Shown: positions 1-11,309, counted from the stretch's first letter. The stretch: 64,000 nt of DNA from Microbotryomycetes sp. JL201 (GCA_033819885.1 JAQYUZ010000010.1:310001-374000), one strand, 5' to 3'. A program made the numbers and translations. The notes: generated by a model from the sequence alone, not told the origin.

Positions 1-795
1 TCTCATCAATGCTTATGCACCAGAAGTGGATCAGCAAGGGCACGCGACCGGACCAGGATCATCTGAAGTTACCGAGATGTTACGAGAGATGGACCTGTTT
101 GCGCGCGACGTGTTCGTCATGCTCCAGCAGCGTAATCTGACGGACATTGTGGACGTCATCTTTGTCAGTGATCATGGCATGACGAGCACTGCCAATGAGC
201 GACTCGTTTTCTTGGACGACATCCTCGGCAAGGAGGGTTTTGAGGGCATTGCGACCAACGAGGGTGAGAGCACGCTCAGCGACGTTTCCTTTTTCAAGCT
301 GAAATCTCTTCGACAGGCTGGCCATCTGCGGGCTTACGGTTCAAAGACCATATTGATTCTGACTTGATGTTGGCCAAGCTGGTCAACGCATCTTCTCAAC
401 CGAACTCTGGATTCCGCGTGTTTACGCACGACACGATGCCTCAAGAATGGCATTTCAGTGGTAACCCGCGCATCGCACCCATCTACGTTGTACCCGACCT
501 TGGCTGGGCCATTTCGGATCGACACGATTTCCACGTAAAGATGAATGGTCAATATGTCCCGCTTGGCAACCATGGCTACGATCCGGCAGAGCCAGACATG
601 CACGCCATTTTTGTCGCCCATGGACCTTTTGTACGACGTCTCAAACAGCAAAGACCGAGCAACGAGGCGGTCGTCATTCCTGGCTTTGCTAATCTGGAGA
701 TATACGATCTCGTCATGCGGCTGATTGGCGTGCCTGAAGCAAAACGCGCGCCGAACAATGGCACGGAAGGGTTCTGGGATCAATACTTGGTATAG
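1..795 (+). CDS. Ectonucleotide pyrophosphatase/phosphodiesterase (ENPP-type), 3' part
   Basis: Partial gene: the 5' end lies before the window. Exons 1-263 and 317-795 are joined by a 53-nt GT-AG intron (donor gtgaga, acceptor cgacag) that keeps phase. The visible C-terminal half carries alkaline-phosphatase-superfamily metal ligands: a D-Q-Q-G-H motif near the start, S-D-H-G-M about 45 residues on, and N-H-G-Y-D near the end; GWPSAGLRF across the splice is also typical of fungal family members. These enzymes hydrolyse phosphodiester and pyrophosphate bonds of nucleotides or sugar nucleotides with two metal ions, usually outside the cell or in the secretory lumen. No signal peptide can be checked because the N-terminus is missing. 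Substrate cannot be told from sequence. Family call is firm, exact role inferred. Confidence 0.85.
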
Positions 796-1191
796 ACTGT
801 TTATTCTGGCAAGCACATCAGCATGTTGTAAGATTTAGCTCGCGATTGTCTTTCAGGAGTCTTGCGCCGGATACTCCGGCCTTGCGGTGCTTTTCCAGTT
901 CTGGCTCTGACCATGCTCACCGTCTCACCATATTATGTGCTATACGGACACATGCCCGCACGCTGCAAAGTTGAGCACACGTGTGCAGCTCTTGTCTGTC
1001 CGCTACCGTATGACGCTCACGGAGGGCACGGAAGAACGACCGGGACAGTCCGCAGCGCACAGCCTTACGGTGCGTTGTCTCAGCTTTGATCCACGTATAC
1101 GTCTGAGGAGGCTGTCTTGTCGTGTGCAGGCTGTGCACGATGAGGATCACAACCATCCATCCATCCAGCCAGCGCACCTCAGCTTCGCTGA
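796..1191. other. Gene-free stretch before the inverted repeat
   Basis: I see no gene here. It holds the 3' flank of the phosphodiesterase gene and a short palindrome (cctcagcttcgctgagg, about 1178-1194) just before the inverted-repeat element. Confidence 0.5.
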
Positions 1192-1557
1192 GGCCCACCA
1201 AAGATTGTGAGAGCTCGTAGGAATCGTGGTCGACTGGCAAAAGGCGCCATGTACTTTAAACGACTATTTGAAACTACGACCCCGATCCTCTTTCGCCTGT
1301 CAGTATTCGGCAATACATGTACTTCTAGGCATGGCGACTGCCGATATACATATATTGCCGAATACTGCCTCTTTCGCCTGTCAGTATTCGGCAGTACATG
1401 TACTTCTAGGCATGGCGACTGCCGATATACATATATTGCCGAATACTGACAGGCGAAAGAATATCGGGGTAATGGTACAAAATAGTCGTTTAAAGTACAC
1501 GGCGCCTTTTGCCAGTCGACCACGATTCCTACGAGCTCTCACAATCTTTGGTGGGCC
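1192..1557. mobile_element. Inverted-repeat (fold-back, MITE-like) element, 366 bp
   Basis: The left end begins ggcccaccaaagattgtgag and the right end is its reverse complement. The two arms (about 115-120 bp each, 1192-1310 and 1440-1557) match base for base over the outer 57 bp, then differ at a handful of positions near the middle of the arm. Between them lies an 81-bp unit in two tandem copies. No protein long enough to be a transposase is present, so this would be a non-autonomous element. I could not find a convincing target-site duplication (left flank cgctga, right flank ccatga), so it could instead be a fold-back formed by local rearrangement. No second copy was noticed in this window. 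Confidence 0.7.
1287..1448. repeat. Two tandem 81-bp copies inside the inverted-repeat element
   Basis: Copy 1 is 1287-1367 and copy 2 is 1368-1448. Both start cctctttcgcctgtcagtat and differ at one clear position (ggcaata versus ggcagta). Each copy is itself a hairpin: cagtattcggca near its start pairs with tgccgaatactg at its end around a 40-nt core. Confidence 0.85.
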
Positions 1558-2595
1558 CCATGAATCAGTCCTCCCCACCTAAGTCATGCAAGCGATACTC
1601 GGTCCAATCATGGTCCGTGAACCTTCGGCATCGTTGAACCAGCTTGATTGAGGAACGATTTGCATCAGTCAGGCGTATGGTGAAAGCCGTGGTACATCTA
1701 TCTGTAACGTTTCTTCCGTCTCTGTGCCGATCCAGACTGCCTGGAGCTCTTCCCGCGTTCTCCGTCGTCGGCAGGCTTTCACATCAGCGCTCGGTCGTGC
1801 TCCCATTTTAATTATCTGTCACTGCACAGGCTTAGGACTAGGCGCTTTTCTGAGCAGCCCTGTCGTGACATGGCCAGGCTTCGCTCTCGATTCTGTCGTA
1901 CTTTAGGCCATGTGTCGCTTGGACTGCCCTATGCTCGTGTAAAATTTCAATTTTGCTCGCCCAAGACACTGACCGATGGCTCTGCTTGACATTTGTCAGT
2001 CATTTTGCTTCTCGGGTCGTTCGAGGCTTACCAATAGACAAACGTGCGTCTGCTGCACTTTCTCGCCATATTCCTGTCCTTCATATATTTATCTCGGCTC
2101 TGACATGTACAACAGGCCTATTTCGTTTCTAAAGTAGCTCCAGCTCATCGTCGCCGCAACCTCCTTAAATACTCAGCTCAACGGCGTCAGCTGCACTGGC
2201 AGTTCGTGGGATGTTTTCGAACTCGATTGCTTGGCCCTACATTGCTCCACGTCCTGGACGCTTGATGCAAAGCTTTGGGTCGCTACGTAATCTACAGCGC
2301 GATGAATTGCGTTGAGAGCGCAAGCTGACAGTCCGGCATCCCCGTAGAGCACTGTCTTTGGTCACGCGCTTGTGCCATGGCTGGTCCAGAATGTACTGTC
2401 CTCCCTTTTACTTGCACAAGTATGTGAGCATCGAATTGCGTGTGGCGAAAGCCTATCGAACATTTTACAACCGCACACTGGAAGGAATTAGCATTGGATT
2501 CGGATTGAAAGTTTCTCTGCGCGTTGATGCTGTACTTGCAATTCTGCTCGATTTGTCTGGCTTCCGCTCTCGTTGTCCGAGCTTTGACACCTACG
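1558..2595. other. Gene-free stretch upstream of GET3
   Basis: About 1 kb with scattered stops in all frames and no recognisable domain. It presumably contains the GET3 promoter. I see no tRNA or repeat in it. Confidence 0.5.
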
Positions 2596-4208
2596 ATGCC
2601 CGAAGGATTCACCTACGTCTGCGCAGAGCCAGAGGAAGGCTCACTCGAGCCGACGCTGCAGAACATTATCGACCAGCCTTCGCTCAAGTGCGTTATACGC
2701 AGTGCAGAGCAGTCGTTTGGCCGATGACGCTCGTTGTAGGCACCTTGCCGTACGAGAACCGATGCTGATGGGTAACGGTCTAAAACAGATGGATTTTCGT
2801 TGGAGGCAAGGGTGGTGTTGGCAAGACGACAACATCGTGTTCGCTCGCAGCTCAGTTGGCCAAGCACCGGGAGTCTGTTCTGCTCATGTGCGCTCTTTTG
2901 ACGAGCCTTGGAACATTTAAGAAGCGTCATTCAACTAATCAAATGGCTTGCTTCGCTCGCCTTCACGTCATTCATCGTCTGTCTGCGGCTCAGCTCGACC
3001 GACCCAGCGCACAACCTCAGCGACGCGTTTTCTCAAAAGTTCAGCAAGGACGCTACCAAAGTCAACGGTTTCGACAACTTGTATGCCATGGAGATTGACC
3101 CGAGCTCGTCAATGCAAGACATGCTCGACTCTTGTGAGCTTGCCACTCGCGCGCTGCTATCAACGTCAGCTCATGAGCGGTGACCCTTGGGAATTATAGC
3201 CGAAGCCGACGGGGGAATGGGAAACATGATGCAAGATCTGGCTTTTGCGATCCCAGGTATTGATGAGGCCATGGGTTTCGCAGAAGTCATGAAGTGCGTT
3301 CACAGAATCGATTTCGCGCTGTCATGTCCCTGCACTGACACAGACTCGCTCATAGACACGTCAAATCGATGCAATTCTCTTGCATCGTCTTTGATACTGC
3401 GCCGACAGGTCACACGCTTCGGTTCCTGTCGTTCCCTTCCGTTCTCGAAAAAGCTCTCGGCAAGCTCAGCGCTCTCAGTGGGCGATTTGGGCCGATGCTC
3501 AATCAGGTATGTCCACCAATTCCGCGATTTGATTGCTATGCTCACGACATAGCTGGTTACTAGGTCAGCTCGATGATGGGCGGCGGCGCCAACACGTCCG
3601 AAATGTTTGAAAAGCTCGAGGGCATGCGCGCTGTCGTCACAGAGGTCAATCAACAATTCAAGAATCCTGATTTGACGACATTCATTCCGGTCATGAGTGC
3701 GTCATTGTCGCTAACTGTTTGAACGAGCGCGCTGACGATCAATGGGCAGTTTCCGAATTCTTGTCCTTGTACGAGACCGAGCGATTGATTCAAGAGTTGA
3801 CTCAGTACGAGATTGACGTTCACTGCATCGTCGTCAACCAACTCTTGTTTCCGGAGAACGGTGAGACTGCGTTGTCATTCGGCTTGTCGTTAGCACTGAT
3901 CGTTTCCTCACCTGCCCAAAGGCACCAATTGCAAACACTGTCATCAACGGTGGCAGCAGCAACAAAAGTACCTCAAGGAGGCGTACGAGTTGTACTCTGA
4001 GGATTTCCATATTGTCAAGATGCCGCTGCTAACAGAAGAAGTCCGAGGGCCAGAGGGACTCAAGCAGTGAGTTGGTCTTCGACCTCGCGCCGCTTTGTAC
4101 TAGCGGGTGGCTCGGGTGCTGACATCTCGAGCCTCCTTCGTTCCTCTGTTGCGTTTGGCGGCGTCTAGGTTCTCTGAGATGTTGATGAAGCCGTTCGTCA
4201 AGTCATGA
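2596..4208 (+). CDS. GET3: GET3 ATPase (Arr4/TRC40), tail-anchored protein targeting
   Basis: Nine exons: 2596-2687, 2789-2887, 2994-3133, 3200-3293, 3356-3506, 3564-3696, 3750-3860, 3922-4066, 4169-4208, giving 334 aa, the usual family length. Deviant P-loop [10 protein letters not shown] (residues 36-45), switch [13 protein letters not shown] (about 64-75), [11 protein letters not shown]-loop, and the zinc-binding CxxC pair C277/C280 (CKHC) that holds the homodimer together. In the cytosol GET3 receives tail-anchored proteins and hands them to the ER receptor GET1/GET2. Odd point: where relatives have T-F-V-C-V-C-I, this protein has T-F-I-P-V-M-I (232-236), so the second conserved cysteine pair is absent. 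Its neighbour 104 nt downstream is GET2. Start chosen as the first ATG before the N-terminal exon; splice phases all agree. Confidence 0.95.
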
Positions 4209-4312
4209 TCTGGGGACTTCTCTACGTGTTCAATTATAACTTGCGAGCATTTTGACAATGATGAAACCAATTTCGGTTCGCTTGCGAATCGGCGTTTGTC
4301 ACTTTGTCCGCC

Positions 4313-5586
4313 ATGTCTGAGGACGCGGCGGCTCAACGCAAAGCCGCTCAGGCGGCGAGGCAGGCCAAGCTGCTAGCAAAGTCTCAAGATCGACTTGCAA
4401 AAATCACGGGAGCCGCGCCTGACGGACGAGTGCCGAATGACGGTAAGACGGTCAAGTCGTCATCGATCCATCACAAGCAGAGCTGACGACGGGTTCTGGA
4501 TATTGAATGATAGCTTCACTTGGTATTCCATCTAGAGCAGGCACTGTCAACAAGTCGCCGCCCGCGCCCTCGTCGTTGCTGCCGGACGATGATCCAGCCG
4601 AGATTGACCTGGCCACCACAGCAACGTCACCTGCGGCGTCGGGTCCAAACTCTCAGTCAGCACACAGCCTCGCAACCATGACAGATACGTTCGGGGGTAA
4701 CGCAGACGCCGGTGGCGCCGATGACATGTTCGCGCAAATGCTGGCCCAGTTGACTGGTCAAGCTGGTCAGCAACAGAACCCTTTCACCGGAACAAACGGC
4801 CAAGCACCACCGAATCCTTTCGCTGCCATGATGCTGAACAACAAGGATGGGGCCCCTCAACGTCCAGTGTCACCGTTCCCTCCTCAACCAAAGACTTTGT
4901 TGGACAGGATATTTCCTCTGATCCATTTCATCGCAATGGTCGCGCTGGCGTGGTACAGCGTTGCATATGCTGAACCTGCCAACAAGATTGGCATCATGGG
5001 CTGGACAGACAGAGTCGGACAGGTGGATTGGCGCAGCTGGGGCGCGCTGGCCAGTCAGAGGCCAGCTCGTGACGTTGCTGGAAAGGTAGCAGGTAAAAGC
5101 GCAGAGGCGTTAGGTGTCGGCTTGGCGCAAGTAGTGAGTTATGTGATGCAGGTGCCGGCGGGCAATGACGACTGACAGTGGCGACTCTTCAGCCAATGCT
5201 TTGGCTGTTTGTCAGTGTCGAGCTGGTGTTACAGACGACGAGAATCTTGCTTGTCCGAGTACGTTCAATGCTTCGACACCGTCGTGTTGGTAAAAATCAC
5301 TGACACCCACCTCTCGATGCAGAACCAACCTGATCCTCCTGGAATTCTCAACTCGATTATGCCCATCTTGTCGCAGTTTTCGCCGCAATTGGGTCTGGCG
5401 CTACAAACTGCAGTCAAGTATCTCGCTCTCGTGTCCGTGCTCGTTACCGACCTGAGCGTGCTCTTGTTTTCGATCGGCGCGATCATCATTATGGGCAGGT
5501 GGAAGACGGGAGGTGTACCTCTTGCGTTTGATCAAATGGTAGAGACGGGTAGCGAAGCTTTGCACGCCATCAAGGGCGAGTTGTAA
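4313..5586 (+). CDS. GET2: GET2/CAML-like subunit of the GET receptor, ER membrane
   Basis: Four exons: 4313-4442, 4538-5133, 5193-5258, 5323-5586; 351 aa. The N-terminus is a basic, charged helix (RQAKLLAKSQDRLAKITG, about residues 16-33) of the kind that recruits GET3, followed by a long Ser/Pro/Gln/Asn-rich linker with little predicted structure, then three hydrophobic segments: one in exon 2 (around IHFIAMVALAWYSVAYA), one made by the 66-nt exon 3 (PMLWLFVSVELVL), one in exon 4 (YLALVSVLVTDLSVLLFSIG). This order is that of yeast Get2 and animal CAML, which are poorly conserved in sequence, so the call rests on architecture, the N-terminal motif and the adjacency to GET3. Same strand as GET3; separate transcription is likely given the 104-nt gap. 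Confidence 0.85.
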
Positions 5587-5662
5587 TTGGAAAAGCTGGA
5601 ATTGAGCAATCCAAGACAATACCAGAACGGTCGTAGTGTAGTTCGATTGTGTTATTCTGAAT

Positions 5663-6646
5663 ATGAGTATGACAAGTCAATTGTGCCGACCGAGCGATGA
5701 GGTGCACGAAATCGAGCTGGAACGTTCTCTCTTTCGCGCCACGACGATGTCTCGACCAGACTCGAACCATCCATCGCTCGGAAAGGATCAGGTTGAACCA
5801 CCCACGTTTACCTACGCTCTCGGGCTGACCTCACATGTCGATACACCTTACACGAAACCCGCTTTCGTTTCCTCGCTTGTCAAAGTCGGCCTCAGGCCCA
5901 GTCAATCTGTCATGCTCGTCCCTCTGTTTTCGTCCATTCCAGCCACTGTGACGATCGATGGGCTCAAGACGACCGTCGAACAAGACTTGAAACAGTGGCG
6001 TCAGGAGGAAGTTGAACGTCGAGCCAAGATGGTGCCTCGGTCGTCCGAAGCTGCTTACCAAGAAGGCGTCAAAGTCACTCTTGAATCTACCAGCAAAGTC
6101 GACCAGTCTGACCGAGCTTTGGAGAACGTTGACCGAGGCAAGGTAGACGTGGTTTCCAAGCTCGAAATCCCTCGAAAGCTGAGGTTTGACGTGGCTGGAA
6201 CGGGAGTGACTGGCGACGGCACTGTCTTTGTCGACCTTGAGGACGATCCGACGTTTGATGGGTTGTGGGTATGTTTGCGCGAGCGCGTGACGGAGCTCGT
6301 GCTCGCGGCCATGGTGGGCTCTACATCAATTACCTCGACCAACGATGATGCCGAGCAAGGACAGTCAAGAGACGAGCCTGTTGAGGAAGGTCACAAGTCT
6401 CACAAATGGCACAGCCAGGACGTGCAAGATTTGGCGCCACCCGAAGAATTCCCAAGGCTCGAGCTCGGATCAGTTGCGGGTTTCGAAGAGACGCAGGGTG
6501 TGTTGCGCGTGCTGAGCAAGTTCAAGCAAGCGCAGGATGACACGCCGGTGTTTTGTGATGCGGTGGCGCTCGTCAAGATTGATCCGGCAGGAGAGTTTGG
6601 TGACAAGGGCACGAGCGAGTTGTTGGACAAGGTGGCGTTGGCCTGA
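5663..6646 (+). CDS. Hypothetical protein, 327 aa
   Basis: Single open frame with no intron needed, beginning MSMTSQL; a second ATG (MSRPDSN, at 5747) is an equally possible start. It lies 76 nt after GET2 on the same strand. I do not recognise a domain. The sequence has a structured-looking N-terminal part (TFTYALGLTSHVDTPYTKP), a charged middle with a basic helix (QWRQEEVERRAKM), an acidic stretch and a compact C-terminus ending LLDKVALA. No transmembrane segment or signal peptide. Codon use and lack of stops over 984 nt support coding. Confidence 0.6.
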   Translation: MSMTSQLCRPSDEVHEIELERSLFRATTMSRPDSNHPSLGKDQVEPPTFTYALGLTSHVDTPYTKPAFVSSLVKVGLRPSQSVMLVPLFSSIPATVTIDGLKTTVEQDLKQWRQEEVERRAKMVPRSSEAAYQEGVKVTLESTSKVDQSDRALENVDRGKVDVVSKLEIPRKLRFDVAGTGVTGDGTVFVDLEDDPTFDGLWVCLRERVTELVLAAMVGSTSITSTNDDAEQGQSRDEPVEEGHKSHKWHSQDVQDLAPPEEFPRLELGSVAGFEETQGVLRVLSKFKQAQDDTPVFCDAVALVKIDPAGEFGDKGTSELLDKVALA

Positions 6647-6817
6647 GCATGGTTGTAGTTGATTTGCCCGAGTGCTGTTTGCTTGGATTGGAAATGTCGT
6701 CTGCACGAAAGAACGCATTTACGGAGAGGGCCTTGTCGTTGCTGCGGCGCAGTTTAAGGCAATTGTTTGTTGGCGCGCGCGCGTCGCGCTTACTTGGCTC
6801 ACGCTCCCCGACGAGCC

Positions 6818-8858
6818 ATGTCGTACCAGCCGACGCCGTACGGGTCCGATGAATACATGTGAGAGGTCGCTGTGCCCGTGACTGTCACCCCTCATGGCTG
6901 ATGCTTCGTCGTCCTGTCGTTCATTCTCTTTTTCAATTATCGCCGTCCCGCATTCGCCACGGATATTCGACGGCTTGACACCCGTCATTGCTGCCGGTGC
7001 TTCGGCGTACGTGCGCCTAGCAATGACAAGTCGGCGCACAGGGACGCGCCCAAGAAGCGCAACAAGTGGCTGTGGGTCGGCGTGCCCGTCGCCGCAGTCG
7101 CGCTCATCCTCGCCGCCGTCCTCGGAGGCGTATTCGGCTACAGAAGCGCACACAACTTGAATCTGGCAACAGGAGAACCGCTCAATGACAGCCAGCAAGG
7201 CGGACCGTCTTCATCTGCTGCATCGTCGTCTAGCTCGCGCGCTCGGGGCTCTGCCACTGGCGCAGGCACCGGAGCAGGCACCGGAGGTGGTCGCACGTCA
7301 GCATCTGCCACGTCGTCGCGCGCTTCATCTACAGCATCCAGTTCGTCAGTCGCACCGACGCCAACCGCAGGCTTGTACGCCGTCGAAAACAAACCGGCCT
7401 GGGTTTGGGGTCAGGACAAGGCAATTGGCATGTGTCTGGGCAACTGGCTCATCCTCGAAAGATGGATGCACGAGGATTGGTTCACAGAGGTCGGAGGCGC
7501 AGACTCGTACGACGAGTGGTCATTCTCTCAACACATCGGCGACCAGGCGGCGCTTCAAGACGTGCTCGAACAACATTGGCTCACCTGGATCACTGAAGAC
7601 GACATTGAACTCATGCACCAGCAAGGTATCAACCATGTACGTTGTGCTTCCTTCCGCGCTACAGCCTTGCGCGGCTGTCGGCCAGCCTTGAGCGGAGCCC
7701 TGCCGTTCAGCCTGACGTTGCCGCTGTACAGCTTTGCACTGCCGCTGACGTCCTTGTTAACACTACAAATAGTTGCGCATCCCGACGGGCTTCTGGGCTT
7801 GGGTTCCGACTGTCGAGGGCGAGCCATATCTGAACAACCAGACGGCGTACCAGGAGCAGATCAACCGCGTTCTTGGCTACGCCTACGCTCGAGGGATGTA
7901 CGCACTTATCGACCTGCACGGACTCCCGGGATCGCAGAATGGTGAACAGACGTCAGGACATAATACGACGACGCCAAGCTGGTTTGGTAACGACGTCAAT
8001 CAAGGCCGGTCGGACGATACGGTCAAGGCCGTGCTTGATTTCATAGGCACGACGCCATTCAGGTCCATCATATCTGGACTCGAGGTTATCAATGAACCTC
8101 GTCCTTACACTCCTGCACAAGTCCAAGAGATCGAGGACTATTACGCGCGTTCGTACGACGCCATTCAATCGTCGGCTAACCCGGTCACCATGTTCATTGC
8201 CGATGCGTATGAAGGATTGGAGCATTGGCGCAGCTTTGTGACGGCTCGCGCGACCACACCGCCTTCCGTCGTACTCGAAGACCACCCTTATCCTGGCAAT
8301 TTCCCGCCGCAAACCGATTCTGCCAACATTCTCGACCAAATTTGCCAGGCCGCTCAGCGCTATTTGAATTTCCCCGTGCCGATCGTCATTACAGAATGGG
8401 GTGTGTACACTGGCGTCAAAACGACGGCTTTCGAGCATGAATTCTACGAATCTCAGCTCGCTACGTGGGCATGGTCCGGCGGCGGCATGTACTGGAGCTA
8501 CAGATTGATCCCGAGTCAGCTTCAATTGCAGGCTGGTCTCGATTACAGTCAATACTCTTTCATTACGCTCGTCACCAATTCAACAGATGTCGTTCCGGCG
8601 CCCTCGTCTTTTGGCGTTACCAATACGACAGTCCGATCTAACGCAGAGCGGTACCTATCTTCGCTATCGACGCACTGTGGCAATCCTCCCAACAACGTTT
8701 CACCGAACCCTGAACCTTCTGACGTCTGGTCTGCCGAGATTGCTGCTCGTTCGTCTTACGCAGGCGAAACGCTTACGGCGACAAGCTGGACGATTGAACC
8801 GACGGCGACGGCGATTCAACGACGGAGCAACCGCAAGAAGCGTTCGTTTAATGCCTGA
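6818..8858 (+). CDS. Glycoside hydrolase family 5 exo-beta-1,3-glucanase, type II membrane protein
   Basis: Three exons: 6818-6858, 7021-7636, 7773-8858; 580 aa. A short cytosolic N-terminus with KKR is followed by one transmembrane helix (about residues 29-50, WLWVGVPVAAVALILAAVLG), a Ser/Gly/Ala/Thr-rich stalk, then the GH5 barrel. Catalytic residues are visible: proton donor E327 in VINEP and nucleophile E427 in ITEWG; NHLRIPTGFWAW spans the second splice junction, and DHPYPGNFP is also typical. Domain order matches the membrane-anchored fungal exo-glucanases (EXG2/exgD type) that trim cell-wall beta-1,3-glucan at the cell surface. The C-terminus is basic and lacks a GPI signal. The family call is firm; cell-wall role is inferred from relatives. 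Confidence 0.92.
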
Positions 8859-9456
8859 TGCGGCGATCAAAACCGATTCCGTGATCCACAGACACTGTTC
8901 GAGCAACCGCTCTGGTTGCCATTCCTTATTCGTTTCATTTCATTCGCGACTGACTGGCGCGCTGATGGCGTCTGTTGTCGTATATTTGTTATTTTTGTCG
9001 AGCGTAGGCTTGCCAAGCTCTTGTTCAGGTTTCTGCCAAGTCCTTCCTTTTCCAACGCTTCCAGGTCACGTGATTTTTTTCTGTGTTGGCGAGCGACGCC
9101 ATGATGAAGTTGGGTTGGTTTCCAATGAATGTTACGGGGCCGTATGATCGCTGTGCAAAGGGTTTGTCTGTTCCTTGTGGCCACTTTCGTATCTGTCGTC
9201 TTCTTGGTACAAATCCAGGGTTCTTTTGCTGCGCACCCCGGCCGCCTTTTGGTAGTCGCCGAACCTGTTTTGCGTGAGAACCAACTGTACCAACTGGAAC
9301 ACGCCCGCACACCGGCGTCTGTGGACATTTGTCGTGCATTGCGCATGCATGGACCAGAGCCTGAACGACTAACAAGCTCCAAGATTCCTCAAATTTGACG
9401 AGACGCGCTCGCGCGCACGCGCGAAACAGATTCGACACTCGCCCGGCTTGTCAATC
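8859..9456. other. Intergenic stretch after the glucanase gene
   Basis: About 600 nt without a convincing gene; it carries the 3' flank of the glucanase gene and presumably the promoter of the next gene. Confidence 0.5.
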
Positions 9457-11309
9457 ATGGCGACGCAGATGGCTGACAGACACGAATGCAATGACTCGTT
9501 GTCCATCAGCAGTGATGGCTCGGGCAATCGAGTGTACGACGAGCTAGACGGCGGCTCGAAAGCGCCGAACGAGGGCGCCAACGGTGGCACCGTCAGTTGG
9601 CGCTTCACAGAGCAATTCGACGAGTGCTAGCCGACGATCATCGACCTCGAGGCAAGCTGACAATCCCATCCTGCCCTGTTCGTGGCAACAGCTGACGTGA
9701 TTGCTCTACACAGGCCGAGGGCGTCCTCGATGAGGCCCGAGCGCAAGTTGTCATCGCAGACTGGATCGCACAGCGCGAACCGTTTCCAGAGGAAATGGTC
9801 GGACAAGAGCAACAAAAACAGCAACAAGACGCGAAGGCAAAGCTTGGGCGCAGGTGGTCAGCGCGTGGTCGACGGCGTCCACCAGCGCTCGAGCTCCAAG
9901 ACCCTTCGACGACGACCCATAAGGGTTCTCCCGCCGCGTCACCTCGCTTGTCACCACTTGTCGCTTCCGTCGTGCGCACAGCTTCAAGACTCAGACCTAG
10001 AGCAAAACGGACCCAATCGACCAACGATGTCGCAAACTTGACATCGATAGCTGTCGATTCGCCAAATTCGTTCAGTCCTACAATCCAAGGTGACAGTCTG
10101 TATTTGACGGCGCCGAGAGGACCGACGAGAAGCAATTCTGCTTCATCCGCCGTGCCCTCAAGGCGGGGCACAAACGCATCGCATGCGCTCATCGCAGACG
10201 AAAACTTGAGGCCCTCGTTCGACAGTCAGGAAAGAGAGCAGCGGCAGCCACGCAAGCTCGTTCGCAAATCATTACCACTGAATGCCCAGTCAAAGGCAAA
10301 CCCTGCAGATGGAGCTTCAAGACACACACCCTCGAGTCAGCAGAGGCGTGCCAGTCAAGATTATGCATCCACGCGAGAAAACAGTACGAATCGGGTTGCA
10401 CCATCGACACACGCGGCTCTGCAGGAATCTCAGCGCAAGAGAGGATATACTCGCTCGTCGGGAGGCAGCTCGAACCGCGAAGAGGACTCGGAAGCGATAC
10501 GCAAGGCAGCGGCGCGACGTAGTCGCAGACTGGCGTCGGATCCAAGCATTGAGTCTGTCGTAGACGAGCACGGATACATTCATTACAACAGTCGATCGTT
10601 CGACGTCGTCTCTCGAAAGGCTTCGAGACCTCTTCCAGCTCGTACTCAATCCGACACGTCCGAGCTCGAACGTCAGAAACGCAACCTTGGCGCAGGTATG
10701 ATTGGTGCCTCGCAGTCTTCTATCGAACTCGATCGAATCGATGAGCAGAACGAAGACAGTCCCATACACTCTCGGACAATGTCCCAGCGTAAGTCTCAGC
10801 GCAACTTGAGACAGTCAGACGGCCGGACTCGCACCCCGAGTTCGAATGCGACAGCCGGCAGGTCAACTATCGTGGCTGGCCTCAGTCGAGCGTCTTCGCC
10901 AGCTCGTTCTCAGATCGTATCACCTCGCTCGTCACAGTCCTTGCGACTCCGAGACGTGGTCATGGAAACTTCTTCGTCCGAGGCAGAGGAGGACGACCAG
11001 CCTGCCCGTCCACTCGCGGCACGAGACCTCATTGGACGCGTATCACCCACTTCAACCCCCGAACTCGTCTTTGGCCGTCACTACCGTCGTCATTCAATAG
11101 ATCAATCTCATGAGAAACTTCGACCTACTCCGTCTGCCCTTGCTTCATCTTCGCAAGAAGAAGAAGAGTCGAGTTCGAGCAGCTTGACGTGGAACTCGGC
11201 GGATGAAGGTTTGTCTGACCTGGACAACAGCCGATTGCGCAAGCCGTCGGTTGATGCGAGGATCCTCAAGACGACTGAAGACGAGTTGGTTCATCTCGGT
11301 CGTTCTTGA
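9457..11309 (+). CDS. Ser/Arg-rich low-complexity protein, function unknown
   Basis: Proposed exons 9457-9591 and 9714-11309 (576 aa). The open frame extends upstream of the first internal ATG without a start of its own up to a good branch/acceptor (ctgacgtgattgctctacacag), so a first exon is needed; the one ending at gtcagt keeps phase. Exon 2 opens with a helix-like segment (ARAQVVIADWIAQREPFPEE) and a Gln/Lys run, then becomes Ser/Arg/Pro-rich with many S-P and R-x-x-S sites, one ordered-looking island (VVDEHGYIHYNSRSFDVVS) and an acidic patch near the end. It resembles disordered, phosphorylated scaffold proteins but I recognise no family. Confidence 0.7.

Noticed and set aside
1179-1582. 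Open frames on both strands with a repeated block (QYSAI-YVYRQSPC)
   Set aside because: They are produced by the tandem copies in the inverted-repeat element and lack any sign of coding beyond it.
2596-4208. GET3 as a broken gene because its frame changes many times
   Set aside because: Eight introns with proper GT-AG ends account for every change; the spliced protein is full length with all ATPase motifs.
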